Assembly: GCF_000764305.2 (NCBI RefSeq)
Contig: NW_025945712.1
Coordinates: forward strand, 8,232-72,231
DNA: 64,000 bases
Reading direction: 5' to 3'
Source of the DNA: Hyalella azteca
Lineage: Eukaryota > Arthropoda > Malacostraca > Amphipoda > Hyalellidae
Shown here: piece by piece, positions 45,330 through 57,535 of the stretch
Numbering within the stretch: the first letter of the stretch is position 1
Layout of the letters: each line of letters starts with the position of its first letter
Translations under genes and position numbers: made by a program
The notes under the pieces: model-generated
Seen by the model: only the letters and a program-made list of their open reading frames with translations
Database searches by the model: none
Told to the model about the DNA's origin: nothing

Positions 45330-46612
45330 GAACCTCGCAAAGTTTATAGAGTCTGTGCAATCTCGTAAAAAAAACGCACACACAGAAAACTAATCGGTCA
45401 TCTCGTCCAAATTATGACACACTTTCGGCACCTTGCACTGATATTCCCTTATGCCGGGCAAACTGGGACAAGATGACACATTTCCTCGTGTTTATGAGGT
45501 GTAATAAGTGTTTTCTCGTACAGAACCTCGCTTCCTTATAGCGATCCCATCGTATTCGACTGCACTTCGACATTGAACATAAAATATTGGCAATAAAAAT
45601 AATTTTTTCTGCAGTCTGTGCTTGTAAGATTTCATTTTACAAAATGCAGAGTGACTTTATATACTAAATTTTAGTAGCATTCAATAGCAGACACGTTTAT
45701 TTCAAATTGGTTTACTCGGCCGCATGAAAGAACAGCCGGTAGTTTTCTGAGTGATGCCGTCAATTGTCTGCATACACGAAAACAAACACACGGTCTTGCT
45801 GGCGCTTGCAAGCAAAATATGGAATAGATAATATTAGACATAAATTTAATATATACAAGATAGACAATAAATTTAAAACATGCACAGATACCACTGAAAA
45901 TAAAATAAAAACAGCTGAGTATAATTTCTACAGTTGTTACATTCTCACAATGTCGCTTAATTATTTAGTTGCCGAATATCAACAGTATACACAAAACAGT
46001 ACGATGGTGGAACTTACAACTTACAATATATGAAGCAAAACACACTCACACACAAGTAGCTGATGTATGTTACAGCAAGCGAAATTAATAGAGTTTTAGT
46101 AGTTAATTGAACAATCATTATTTCTTGTCTGCCTTCGAACTTCAACAGAACATCAAAATTTCCGTATATAAGAAGCATCGTCGCAGCAATATATAAACTT
46201 ATCATTTATATATTGTTTATCGCATTATAATTCGCCCTCAAACTCGCATATAATTATAGGCTAAGTTTGATGCCAAAATGAGGGCGAAATCAATCTCTGC
46301 CTTACGTAACGAAAAAACGAGCGTAAAATTTATTCATAATATCAAAGCAGCACAACGTCAAAAATATCAATATATATTTAAATTTGAGAACACCCAACGA
46401 AAAATTCCCTATGAGTACTCGTAGAATCTATGACGAAGATTATAACGTGGGAGCGCACATGTGTGAATGTATTACCTTTATCTGTATATCTGTATTGCCT
46501 ATCAACATCATCATCGATCTCGCCCTCATGCATTCATACTCAGGCACGCAATTCATGTCATCGCTGCACTCGTCAGGAAACATTGAGGCAACAGGCAAGT
46601 GATATGAATAAC
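45330..46612. other. AT-rich stretch, nothing recognised
   Basis: Unique DNA. Short frames only (45764-46033, 46014-46205, 46384-46602), none of a known family. Confidence 0.4.
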
Positions 46613-46748
46613 AGGATTGATCTTTACTGTTATACAACAGGCAAGTAACAGGATTGATCTTTACTGTTATACAACAGGCAAGTAACAGGATTTATCTTTA
46701 CTGTTATACAACAGGCAAGTAAACATACACATACAACAGGCAAGTGAG
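46600..46748. repeat. 37-bp minisatellite
   Basis: About three copies of a unit with CAACAGGCAAGTAACAGGAT and TGATCTTTACTGTTATA, then two shortened ones. Confidence 0.93.
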
Positions 46749-46749
46749 T

Positions 46750-47136
46750 CTCAATTAAACTTACAGTTGCCAATAGCAGTTAACGTGACAGGGGGCGAGA
46801 ATTACTACGTACGCTTCAACAAGATCAAAATATTGCTTTTTCAGTATGCCTAAAAATTATTCGATGAAATTTAATAAAACGACGATGATTTTTTTTTTCA
46901 AATAACGCTTAGTTGATACATTCACAACATCGTATGAAAAAATAAACGAAAAATAACAGTAATTAATCAAATTAAATGACCAATGGTCAACGAATAATGA
47001 AAATAATTCAATACAAATAAATACATAGTTTCTTGAGAAGGTACCTATTGCATACACTAAGTAATGCAAGCCAGAAATAAGCGGTCAAGTTGCTAAGAGC
47101 AAGAATTAAGACGTTTAGAAGGTCCAGCACCCTAGC
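46750..47136. other. AT-rich stretch, nothing recognised
   Basis: Unique AT-rich DNA. The minus frame 46857-47069 is unremarkable. Confidence 0.4.
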
Positions 47137-47199
47137 AAAATTTAGAGTCGCCCCAGCTTCTGGTAGCCCAAATCAGAAGCTGACGCGTCTGTAAATTTT
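47137..47199 (-). repeat. 63-bp hairpin element, inverted third copy
   Basis: Reverse-oriented copy of the element at 41664. It keeps the arms and the flanking CTAGCAAAATTT and ACTGGGTAGC. Confidence 0.88.
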
Positions 47200-47283
47200 T
47201 ACTGGGTAGCTGCAAGCAAGAGGACGTTCAGAACCTCACGCGAACTTCATGACTAAATTAAGCCCCTCCATCCTTCGCTTTGC

Positions 47284-47480
47284 GTATTGATCAGGTAACA
47301 GGTAACTTGATATGCTGCCCTTCACCAGGTATTGATCAGGTAACAGGTAACTTGATATGCTGCCCTTCACCAGGTATTGATCAGGTAACAGGTAACTTGA
47401 TATGCTGCCCTTCACCAGGTATTGATCAGGTAACAGGTAACTTGATTTGCTTCCCTTCACCAGGTATTGAATAGGTAACT
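47284..47480. repeat. 45-bp minisatellite
   Basis: About four copies of a 45-bp unit (GTATTGATCAGGTAACAGGT, AACTTGATATGCTGCCCTTC, ACCAG), nearly identical except in the last. Frames on both strands are by-products. Confidence 0.95.
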
Positions 47481-48010
47481 GATATGCTTAAAGTCAAGAA
47501 CACTAAAAGTCAAGAAAGGATACGAAAAAGATTATTGCATTGAGATTACGTAATTATCTTTCCATTGTACGACCTTGTATATGATGCAATAAATGTTCAA
47601 TTGAATTATAACTAGAAAAACAATCCATTTAATAATCAAGTCTGTGAGCGACGCAAGAAGCGCTCTACCCACACAGAGCTGCCAAGACGGCAACCGTAGC
47701 TTGCAATGGATACGTAATATGACAGCATAACAAAGGCAAGATTAATTAATATTTCGTAGTATTTTAATGATGCGCTCAAAAGATTATCAAATCAGTAGCA
47801 GTATCAACGCAATGTTGTTGTTGTAAAGGGACCTAACTCTACTTTGTGGTGAAAACTGTCCCTTTCTTCGATTTGTCTCAGGCATATTGATGTTAGTTGG
47901 ATTGACAGAAGCAAAAATTCTTCTTATACAAAAGCAAAAGAATTGTAGCTTCTATTCCAATTTCAGTAATTGCACTTGGTTGCATTTTGTACCATATATG
48001 TATTATTGCA
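47481..48010. other. AT-rich stretch, nothing recognised
   Basis: Unique DNA without a supported feature. Confidence 0.4.
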
Positions 48011-48015
48011 TGCAA

Positions 48016-48525
48016 TGTAGCAACAGCAACAGCTACAGCAGCAACAGCACCAGCAACAGTTGATATCAGCAGCAGCAACAGCAACAGCTGCTGCAGCAAC
48101 AGCACCAGCAGCAGTTGATATCAGTAGCAGCAACAGCAACACTGGCAACAACAACAGAATCAGTAGCAGTATCAACAGTAGCATTAGCCACATCAACAGA
48201 CCAGCAACACTAGCAACAACAACAGAATCAGTAGCAGTATCAACAGCAGCAGTAATATCAACAGACCAGCAACACTGGCAACAACAACAGAATCAGGAGC
48301 AGTCTCAACAGTAGCAGTAGCATCAACAGAACAGCAGCAGCAGCAACATCAACAGAACAGAAGCAGCAGTATCAACAGTAGCAGTAGCATCAACAGAACA
48401 GCAACACCGGCTCCAACAACAGAATCAGCAGCAGGAGCAACATCAACAGAACAGCAACACTGGCCAGAACAACAGAATCAGCAGCAGTATCAACAGTAGC
48501 AGCAACATCAACAGCGGCAAAAGTT
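48016..48525. repeat. CAG/CAA-type trinucleotide-rich tract
   Basis: About 500 bp of irregular AGCAGCAACAGCAAC and ATCAACAGTAGCAGT repeats, with a ~57-bp higher-order unit (ACTGGCAACAACAACAGAAT). It is interrupted and not in one open frame, so not a clear polyglutamine gene. Confidence 0.9.
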
Positions 48526-48817
48526 ATTATAATAAATTTTACCTCAAAATGACTATATTATATTACTAATACTGTCAATACGTTTGTTATTATTATAACA
48601 GTCATACGATATAACAAACCGGCGACGCTGTACCAGTCAGTCGAGCTCGTGACGCCCATGCAGCATGACTAGCCAAATTAGTCTTGTCACGGTCACGTTG
48701 CAATAAAAACTAAATAACTCACGTGCTGCTCGATAGCAATAAATATATCGTCGATGTTTTAAAATCTTCAATTAATGCACGCACTCAAACCTTCAAAAAA
48801 TGTAACATTTCATTCCA
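48526..48817. other. Unassigned stretch
   Basis: Unique sequence with a slightly GC-richer patch around 48620-48700. No gene is seen. Confidence 0.35.
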
Positions 48818-48984
48818 TTTTTAGCGCATTTTCTCATTTATGGAAAAAATGCACTATTGTGCTCGCCATGTCCGTCCGTCCGTCTGTCCGTCCGTCTGTC
48901 TGTCCGTCCGTGACCTCAAGTTTTCGTCGACGAGAAAATGCGCTCTCTGTCACTCACTGCAGTGAGTACTGGGTTATATTTTTT
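48818..48984 (+). repeat. Dispersed repeat, family 1, copy 6
   Basis: Full-length plus-oriented copy with the longest GTCCGTCC/GTCTGTCC run and a perfect ACTCACTGCAGTGAGT palindrome near 48953-48968. It is the best copy for defining the family consensus. Confidence 0.92.
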
Positions 48985-49304
48985 ATTACTTTATTTTATT
49001 TTTTTTCGGACAAAATTCTTGATTCAATTCTATTAAAAACTAAGAATATCAAAAATATCATCAAAACTACTCCCCTCAAAACTATTTCTAATAATAAACC
49101 TGAAATATCAAAATACGACAAATTAACGAGCAATATAATATAAAAAAAATTTGTGACGACAGCTATACCGTTAAGAAGCCTATGACTCGAATATACGGAG
49201 ACTGAAGCAGCATTGCAGCAGCGGCACCAGGTCAAGGTATCTAAAATACGGCGCGTCAAACGCTGCAGCACTCTTGGCAAACGCTCTCACCACATGGCGG
49301 ATCT

Positions 49305-49510
49305 ATACGAGATCATCACTAACACGTCAATGAAAACTCTTCGGAGATCTATTCAGACAATAGAAAACGACATAAGTTAACTAATTACAATCATTCAAGA
49401 CTTTTCTTTTAACCCATCACTAACACGTCAATGCAAACTCTTCGGTGATCTATTCAGACAATAAAAAACGACATAAGCTAACTAATTACAATCATTCAAG
49501 ATTTTTAACA
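49305..49510. repeat. ~103-bp tandem duplication
   Basis: Two copies with ATCACTAACACGTCAATG, ACTCTTCGG and AACTAATTACAATCATTCAA, the second after a short insert. Confidence 0.88.
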
Positions 49511-49715
49511 TATTCATCAAATACATTCATGGAACACATTCATCGAACGCATTCATTTAAGACTTTCAACACATTCATCAAATACAATCATGGAACACAT
49601 TCATCGAACGAATTCATTTAAAACTTTCAACACATTCATCAAATAAATTCATGAAACACATTCATCGAACGCATTAATCTAACACAATCATGTAACACAT
49701 TCATCGAACATTTGT
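49500..49715. repeat. ~60-bp degenerate tandem repeat
   Basis: Three to four copies of ACACATTCATCGAACGCATT, CATTTAAGACTTTCA and ACACATTCATCAAATACATT. Confidence 0.85.
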
Positions 49716-49899
49716 CAATGATAAAGAAATGACTAATGAGCACAGCTTAAAATGAGCCAGGGGCATAATCATGACTTTGAATATTTAAGAAAATATAAGG
49801 GATCAAATATTATCACCGTCAGTAGCTCCAGTCGTTCATTCTACCGTTAAAAAAATAAGAACAATCTTCGCCAAAAAACAGTGAATGATTTCTCGTAAC

Positions 49900-50665
49900 A
49901 TGTCGTGTCAGAGAGGGAACATCAATCGCAAGAACTTGTGTCAGAGATGGAACATCAATCACAAACTTGTGTCAGAGATGGAACATCAATCACAATAACT
50001 TGTGTCAGAGAGGGAACATCAATCGCAAGAACTTGTGTCAGAGAGGGAACATCAATCACAAGAACTTTGTCAGAGAGGGAACATCAATCACAAGAACTTG
50101 TGTCGGAGAGGGAACATCAATCACAAGAACTTGTGTCAGAGAGGGAACATCAATCGCAAGAACATGTCGTGCCAGACAGGGAACATCAATCGTAAGAACT
50201 TGTGTCAGAGAGGGCACATCAATCGCAAGAACATGTGTCAGAGAGGGAACATCAATCGTAAGAACTTGTGTCAGAGAGGGAACATCAATCACAAGAACTT
50301 GTGTCAGAGAGGGAACATCAATCGCAAGAACATGTCGTGCCAGACAGGGAACATCAATCGCAAGAACATGTGTCAGAGAGGGAACATCAATCGCAAGAAC
50401 ATGTGTCAGAGAGGGAACATCAATCGCACGAACATGTTGTTTCAGAGAGGGAACATCAATCGCAAGAACATGTCGTGCCAGACAGGGAACATTAATAGCA
50501 AGAACATGGCGTTTCAGAGAGGGCACATCAATCGCAAGAACATGTGTCAGAGAGGCGCCATCAATGGCAAGAACATGTGTCAGAGAGGGAACATCAATCG
50601 CAAGAACATGTTTCAGAGAGGGAACATCAATAGCAAGAACATGTTGTGTCAGAGAGGGCACATCA
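49900..50665. repeat. 33/36-bp minisatellite
   Basis: About 22 copies of a 33-bp unit (GTGTCAGAGAGGGAACATCA then ATCGCAAGAACTT). Some units are 36 bp (CATGTCGTGCCAGACAGGG, CATGTTGTTTCAGAG). Most size changes are multiples of three, but single-base losses near 49965 and 50065 shift the frame. The long frames in two plus frames and one minus frame are therefore not evidence of a gene. Confidence 0.95.
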
Positions 50666-50686
50666 AAAACAAAAGGATAAGGGGCA

Positions 50687-50790
50687 TATCACGGGTTCGT
50701 CTCTAATTGCTAAAGTTGTATTTTTATTTGACGTGAGGCATATCACGGGTTCGTCTCTAATTGCTAAAGTTGTATTTTCATTTGACGTGA
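50687..50790. repeat. 52-bp tandem duplication
   Basis: Two copies of a unit starting CATATCACGGGTTCGTCTCT and containing GCTAAAGTTGTATTT, differing by one T/C change. Confidence 0.93.
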
Positions 50791-51560
50791 CTCACCCCGG
50801 CGACGAGGTGCCAGGCGCGACTCCCCCAGTCACGGGACGATGAGCTCGTCCCCAGTCGGCGGTGGGGAAGATACGAGCGGGGGAAACGTAGGGCACAGTA
50901 AGGTGGGAGGGAACCAGCACGGTAAGGGGAAGATAACGAAAAGATAAGATGTCAAGCACGGTAAGATGGAGAGAATACGACAGGTGGATTAAGACAAGCG
51001 GGATACGGTGTTGTAAAACGAGGAGACTACATTTGAAGTTGGAGTGAGCTAGATTACATAAGCAGGAGGGCGGTTAGCCAGCTAAAAAAAGGTGGGATGA
51101 GAGGAAGTTGAGATAAAGGGAGAGGGGAGAAGGGGTAATGGGTATGAAGCGCAAAAGAGTGTAGCGCTGCGGGTTGGTAAGGTAGGGGTCGGGCAGGGGC
51201 AGGTTAGGGACAAAGTAATGCAGGGCAGGGGCAAGTTTAGGAGCAGGGTAAGGCAGGGCAGGGGCAAATTAGGAGCAGGGTAAGGCAGGGGCAGAGCAGG
51301 GGTAAGTTAGAGACAAGAGTAATGCAGGGCAGGGTAAGGCAGGGCAGGGTAAGGCAGGGCAGGAGCAAGTTAGGGGCAGAGTAAGGCAGGGCAGGAGCAA
51401 ATTAGGGGCAGAGTAAGGCAGGGCAGAAGCAAGTTAGGGGGCAGGGTAAGGCAGGGGCAGAGCAGGGGTAAGTTAGAGACAAGAGTAATGCAGGGCAGGG
51501 TAAGGCAGGGCAGGAGCAATTTAGGGGCAGGGTAAGGCAGGGGTAGAGCAGGTGTCGTCA
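50791..51560. repeat. GC-rich patch and G-rich minisatellite
   Basis: 50791-51180 is GC-rich, purine-rich DNA. 51185-51550 is an irregular array of GGGCAGGGGCAAGTTAGGAG and CAGGGTAAGGCAG, with strong G bias on the plus strand. Runs of GGGG separated by short spacers could form G-quadruplexes. No gene is seen. Confidence 0.8.
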
Positions 51561-52675
51561 CAGCTCGTTGGCCGAGCAGGGCACTCTAGCGCCAGGCTAG
51601 ACCGGCGAGCGAGGCTGCCGACCAGCACAACGAGATTCACTTTTTTCGCACTGCACTCACACGTCCGCTCACTGTGCCTAAATTCACACGATTTTCTTTT
51701 TATAGACTCGGAGATCTATTCTTGGCGAATAAACTACAGGGTTTCACTGCGGGTAATAATATTTTCTATGATATGCACACACTTCGAAAATTCACCTTGC
51801 TTAAAAATTCATCACTGATGTGCTATAAAACATGGTTACATTAATAAATAAATTTCACCGTTTTGAGGTTTATAAAGAAAACCTGGAAGCCACAAATGCA
51901 AAGTAAAGTTAATAAAACGAACTTTTAACGTCGAAGTCTAGATGACATCAGAGTGAAATTAGAGCGAACAAATAACAATCATTAGCTCTATCTCGCCATT
52001 CTCGTGGATTATCCAATATTGGTTAGTTAACACTTCAATAATTACAAAGATTTCGTTCAGTGTTTAATGTTTATCATACCTTTCACGACGAAAAAATTAT
52101 CTCACACATCGGATGCATATATACATTACCCAAATTTTTTATTAGTTCTTACTTTCGAGTGATCATTAATTAACGACAATGAAAATAAAAAGAATTGTTA
52201 AAAGGAAATTAATTTAAAAATTATTGAGGGAAAATTCAAGCCAAACTTCAACACATCAAAGGTTTCTTTGAGTCGACCATGGAATACATAAAAGTGAAAA
52301 AAATAACACCATCACAATATGAATAAAAATATTGACTCATTTCTTCCCATGGCAGCGAAGAATGGGTTCTTCATCACCCACACTTCGTTACATACATCTA
52401 TCATGACACATTTACACATTTTTCACTACATAATAGCATTAATAGGTATCCTTAGTAACTCGTTATTTTCAAACTGAAAGCTTCCGTACACTCTTATACA
52501 CGAGCTAATGGTGAAACTTGGATCGTGATGCACTCACAAACAATAATCCTTATTTTCTGGAACTAGTTGAAAAAAGAAGCGAGTCCTCGTGTCGGGATTG
52601 GGTCAGCTTGGCCAGATGTGTGTCAGGAATGTAGCCTTGTTGATCGCAAACGGAATTTATTTATCTAACAGAAAT
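51561..52675. other. Unassigned stretch
   Basis: A short GC-rich patch (51561-51660) precedes ordinary AT-rich DNA. A plus frame at 51552-51818 has no known domain. Confidence 0.35.
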
Positions 52676-52765
52676 ACTCTGATATATCCAACCAATCCTG
52701 ACGTATCCAACCAATACCCTGACGTATCCAACCAATACCCTGACGTATCCAACCAATACCCTGGG
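52676..52765. repeat. 21-bp minisatellite
   Basis: About four copies of TGACGTATCCAACCAATACC with one further C. The first is diverged (TGATATATCCAACCAATCC). Confidence 0.93.
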
Positions 52766-54030
52766 TAATTATACGGTACTCTTTACAAATCTTACTACAT
52801 TTTGCAATAAACGATAATGGAGACTACAGGGAAGTTGTTGCCACTGACTAACTGTTCTCTCGCGGTCACTTCAACAAGTCAACATTCAACAACTACAGCT
52901 ACTCTGAACTAACTGTGCTTGCGAAACATATTTACTGCTACACTACAGCAACACTTACCAATTCAAATCTACGAACCAACTCTATGTGAGCATCACTTAC
53001 ACTGAATCCAGCATTCATATTATTAAATAATGCATGACGAATATCAGAGTAAAAATGTTTCAAAGTGACGTGCCAAGTACGTTAAATAAACGCTCGGTCG
53101 CTGCAGCACCTAACCAACCACACACAATCTTTGCACCGCATACACGTACGGCGCTCAACCTTGAAGAAGCTCAAGTTTTTTCGTGGTAAGTCTCATCACA
53201 GGGAGCATAAGAAAATATTCGAGTCGAGTTACACCTGACGTTTACATGCCACACAATTTCTTCCTTCTCCAATGTCACTTGTAACCTTCATTCCACAATA
53301 GGCATCACATGCAAGTCGCTAATTACCATTCGATGCAAGAAAATGCCAATCTTAAGATCACGTGTGCACATTCACACGCCTGCTGGCTCACTAGAACACT
53401 AGTGATAGAACTTTGGCCAGGGCTATAAATAGAACTGAACAAGCCAGAGCAATATGATATGCCACTGCCACCACAGATCAGACACCGAGAAGACGCGACG
53501 CACACAACCTCTCAGCACGGTCGTCACCTGACGTCTGTTGGCTGTGTAGTTTCTGTGCAGGGACAGCCTGGCGCTGCAAGACGCGGCCTCCTACCCTGCA
53601 CCACAATGCAATCCGCCGGTAGTTTGCAGCTCGTAACTACTATTTTAATATATCACTTTTCTTTAATAGCTTTCCACATTATTACTACTTATGAGCCTTG
53701 ATGATGGTCTTCACAATTTTCCGAGCTATTCTACGGCTTACGCATATTAACCTGAATAATTATAAATTCAGCCACCGTGCTTAGGTCTCGAGAACATCAC
53801 ACACATGATGTTTCTACAGATATTTTGGTCGCACCAGGTCTGTAAAAGGAAGTGTATGCTGTGTAATGTTCTGCAAACAATCATTTGTTTCAAATAAATT
53901 TTGTAAACTTGTTTCGTCGTGCTTTTGGACGCACGCATTTGCAATATTGCAATAAGTTTGCAAAAAAATTTACAGCTCAGACGCCTGTGAATGAAACTAA
54001 TTTCTTTTGCATGTTCACGATAACAAACTC
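52766..54030. other. Unassigned stretch with a possible core promoter
   Basis: TATAAATAG lies at 53424-53432, followed by a GC-richer ~200 bp (53455-53640) with a plus frame at 53459-53701. No initiator at the usual distance and no recognisable product were found. Confidence 0.25.
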
Positions 54031-54036
54031 ACTACA

Positions 54037-54688
54037 CTCCTGTCATGTATAACTACACGCACAAGCACTACACTCCTGCCATGTAGGTATAACTACACGC
54101 ACAAGCAAGCACCACTACACTCCTGCCATGTATAACTACACGCACAAGCACCACTACACTCCTGCCATGTATAACTACACGCACAAGCACCACTACACTC
54201 CTGCCATGTATAACTACACGCACAAGCACCACTACACTCCTGCCATGTATAACTACACGCACAAGCACCACTACACTCCTGCCATGTATAACTACACGCA
54301 CAAGCACCACTACACTCCTGCCATGTATAACTACACGCACAAGCACCACTACACTCCTGCCATGTATAACTACACGCACAAGCACCACTACACTCCTGCC
54401 ATGTATAACTACACGCACAAGCACCACTACACTCCTGCCATGTATAACTACACGCACAAGCACCACTACACTCCTGCCATGTATAACTACACGCACAAGC
54501 ACCACTACACTCCTGCCATGTATAACTACACGCACAAGCACCACTACACTCCTGCCATGTATAACTACACGCACAAGCACCACTACACTCCTGCCATGTA
54601 TAACTACACGCACAAGCACCACTACACTCCTGCCATGTATAACTACACGCACAAGCACCACTACACTCCTGCCATGTATAACTACACG
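54037..54688. repeat. 39-bp minisatellite, highly homogeneous
   Basis: About 16.5 copies of a 39-bp unit (CACCACTACACTCCTGCCAT, GTATAACTACACGCACAAG). After two irregular units at the left edge all copies look identical. It stops at an N. Frames on both strands (13-residue repeat HHYTPAMYNYTHK on plus) are by-products. Confidence 0.96.
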
Positions 54689-54689
54689 N
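54689..54689. other. Single N (assembly join)
   Basis: Isolated N joining the 39-bp array to a GGTGTGGTGTT array. Confidence 0.8.
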
Positions 54690-54784
54690 GGTGTGGTGTT
54701 GGTGTGGTGTTGGTGTGGTGTGGTGTTGATGTGGTGTGGTGTTGGTGTGGTGTGGTGTTGGTGTGGTGTGGTGTTGGTGTGGTG
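54690..54784. repeat. GGTGTGGTGTT-type array
   Basis: GT-rich array with period about 17 bp (GTGGTGTGGTGTTGGTG and near variants). It starts at the N. Confidence 0.92.
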
Positions 54785-55403
54785 CTTTAATTGTTACTTT
54801 TGTGGCACATATAGTCATCATAATACGGCTGCCACCTTATTTTTCTAAGTGATGGAATATTTATTGTGTTCGACCAAATTTGCCGCGTTCTATATAGGCT
54901 CATCAACGCGTGACATGTTGTGCTAATGTCTGAAGCTTCCGCCAACTTTTTTTTATAACGCTACTGTGATGATTTGTTAGTATCTATCTATAGCATACCA
55001 TGGCAACTAATTTACATAAGTAATAAATACATTCTGTCACAACGCATGATACTTATATAGTGGTGTAATTTTGTGGTGTAAAAATATAGTGGTGTAATTT
55101 TTCGCCCCTATCCTGTATAGCCTCATAGCGTGAAGTTCATTAGCTGCAATTGAGTCATGGCTTGATGCCGTCACTGAAAAGCCGCTGCTTTTGTGATATT
55201 CAACAAAGTTACGGTGTCGAAGTTGTGCCATAAATTGTTCTTAATTGTTAGGCAGTTTGAATCGACTGCAACAATATTAGTTTATGGGCATTCCAAGGAT
55301 GAAGCGAATAGATAAATTAGACCAGGCATTTTTGGAGTTGCTGTGATTCAGTGCTCTCAGTGCAATATGCGTCATGGTAATCAAAATGAGTATTTTCAGG
55401 CCC
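54785..55403. other. AT-rich stretch, nothing recognised
   Basis: A short doubled motif (ATATAGTGGTGTAATTTT near 55054 and 55087) is the only repeat seen. Confidence 0.4.
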
Positions 55404-55528
55404 TAGACTAGACTAGACAGACTATACTAGATTGACAGACTAGACTAGATTGACAGACTAGACTAGATTGACAGACTAGATTGACAGACTAGATTGACAG
55501 ACTAGACTAGACTAGACTTGACTAGACT
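55404..55528. repeat. Short CTAGACTAGATTGACAGA array
   Basis: Irregular repeats of GACTAGACTAGATTGACA and shortened forms, period about 18 bp. Confidence 0.85.
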
Positions 55529-57119
55529 TTTCGCTCTGTACGGTGTTATGTATCTGCAGTTCCCTTTTTATCGTAAAGGTGTGGAAATATATTGGTAATT
55601 CAATGGCCTCAGTAATTATATAAAAAGAACATCATCATATCAGTCCGTACCCGTCTGGTCAAGCATTCATTCGTCCCGAATGAGGCTAGATCATATCAAC
55701 TTTTTCGAAGCTATGTTAGTTTATAGTCTCTATTAAAATTTTTGAAATAACGACGGCTCGGGGCAAGAATTTATAGACCACATATTCGGCGGCTCCATAT
55801 CGTCTGAAATATGACTTGCTTCGTGACGGCCTCGTGATAGAGCGTTGGCCTTAGCAACCAAAATATTCACGTCTGGTCTTCGATACCGATCACGCTCGAT
55901 AAATGCTGTAAAAATATGAATAATACTATCAAATAATGTATTCAAATAATTATTTCCTTAATTTTATTTGTACATTTATCTAAATTTTACAATATATACT
56001 TTTCAGTCGCAAATAAACGAGTTCCGTCCAAAATCCCTTTCAACGGACACGCTCTATTACCCAAATGTATGCACGCCAGAACTGCCAACAATAACCATAC
56101 ACTGGAACCTATCCCATCGAATTCTTTTTACACGTGCATGCCCACATCTTATTAATTACTATTGAATAAATTGCTCGACAGATCCATCATGCAACTGGTG
56201 CCGACCAAGTGATGAGAGTGAGGGTGACAGCTGATGATTGGGAGCAGCCAGGCGACAGGTTCACGGGGTACGTTCGAGTGGCAACGTTCGGTCTCGTCAA
56301 GTCATGACCTCGAATTCCGGATCGATCACTTGACGCAAGTGCCGCAAAACTCAAAAATTTAAAGCCCTTCTATGATGCCCTAGCAGATGAGGGCCATAGA
56401 TCGGCCATTTTTTATCTGGCGATCAAATTGATGCCATAGATTGGCTCTGAATGGCTATAGTTTGGTAACTCGTCGTCGATGTGCTGACTGAAGAGGCGGT
56501 CATTAACGGTCTGACCTTCAACCACGGCTTCATTGCTAACATGTTATTAAATGAAAGATTAGGTGTAAATTATATTGAGGTATTGAGTTTGAAATTTATT
56601 CGGTACAAACGAGATGGAAATTTCATGACGNTAACTTAATAACTTAATGTATATAATTAAAAAAATAAAGCCGTATTTTACTTGCAAAAATAAATAAAAA
56701 AGTACGAAGTGCTTCGTTTGCCGTTCTACGAGGAAACTAGCGTGTGAAGTGAGCGCTCGGTCCTTCTATAAGCATCGCTCTGTCGTTTCTTCTGAATATT
56801 TTCGATTGAATTTTATTTTATTTGTTGCAATGAAGTGGCTTGCTGTCCCGCCGCTTCGTCAGTGACCTTTACGTGGCTCTGTATTCTCTGTAACTTATCT
56901 GAATTTTGTTAAACAATTCCGAGGCACTCCCGATGGCGAGTATGCATGGTTTGTTCTGACGATTCTACCCGGCCAAGCACAGCTTAATTCCGACTGATAA
57001 GCTCCTAAATTTTGATGTAAATTATTTAATTTTGATTCTCTTGTTGCTGGTCGTATAGACTATAGCCTGAACGAAGGTCTAATTATTATTTTAATTTCTA
57101 AGTCTTATCACCAGTGGCT
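55529..57119. other. Unassigned stretch with a single N
   Basis: An isolated N at 56631 sits in unique DNA. Short frames at 55733-55945 and 55968-56165 have no known domain. Confidence 0.4.
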
Positions 57120-57535
57120 ATAATCTGAGTGGATGAACGATAGGGTAACATGGGGCAGCGAGCCCACTGCGGGTCATGGGCCCATAGCGGGTTTCTCGCT
57201 ATGTATGGCAGATATTGGTCCGTGTTCTCTACCGCCGGTCGACAGTTTCATTTTGCTAAGTGTTTGCGTTATTAAGTTATTTGTGGATAACTGTTTCAGC
57301 CCAGATAAAGGTTTTTTTTTGCTGCCAAATAAAACTTATCGATTACTGTAGATGAAGCTTTTGAAATTACTGTGAATTATATTTTGAAAGTAATATCTAT
57401 ACGGCTAATTTTGAGATCAAGTTTAGACTATTAGCTTTTAAAATAAAATGTTGACACGATATAAATTGAAATGATACCTAGTGGGGGCAACGGGCCCACG
57501 CGTGTCACGGGGCAAAGCGCCCATGGGGAAGTCTT
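57120..57535. repeat. Two GC-rich GGGGCA...GCCC islands
   Basis: GGGGCAGCGAGCCCACTGCG (57151) and GGGGGCAACGGGCCCACGCG (57482) are similar in the same direction, each followed by another GGGCCC or GGGGCA palindromic block. About 300 bp of AT-rich DNA separates them. They may be ends of a transposon remnant; no target duplication was found. Confidence 0.4.

Noticed and set aside
48016..48525. Polyglutamine gene
   Set aside because: CAG/CAA codons are mixed with many interruptions and no single open frame spans the tract; no flanking exon is seen.
49967..50706. Overlapping 200-237-codon frames with repeated CQRGNINRKN-like peptides
   Set aside because: 33/36-bp minisatellite open on both strands, with frame breaks; no flanking coding sequence.
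53424..53701. Promoter plus small gene (TATAAATAG and an 80-codon frame)
   Set aside because: No initiator at the expected distance and no protein similarity; a chance TATA is likely in AT-rich DNA.
54068..54821. Frames of 197-242 codons on both strands
   Set aside because: 39-bp array, open by composition; one frame crosses an N join.
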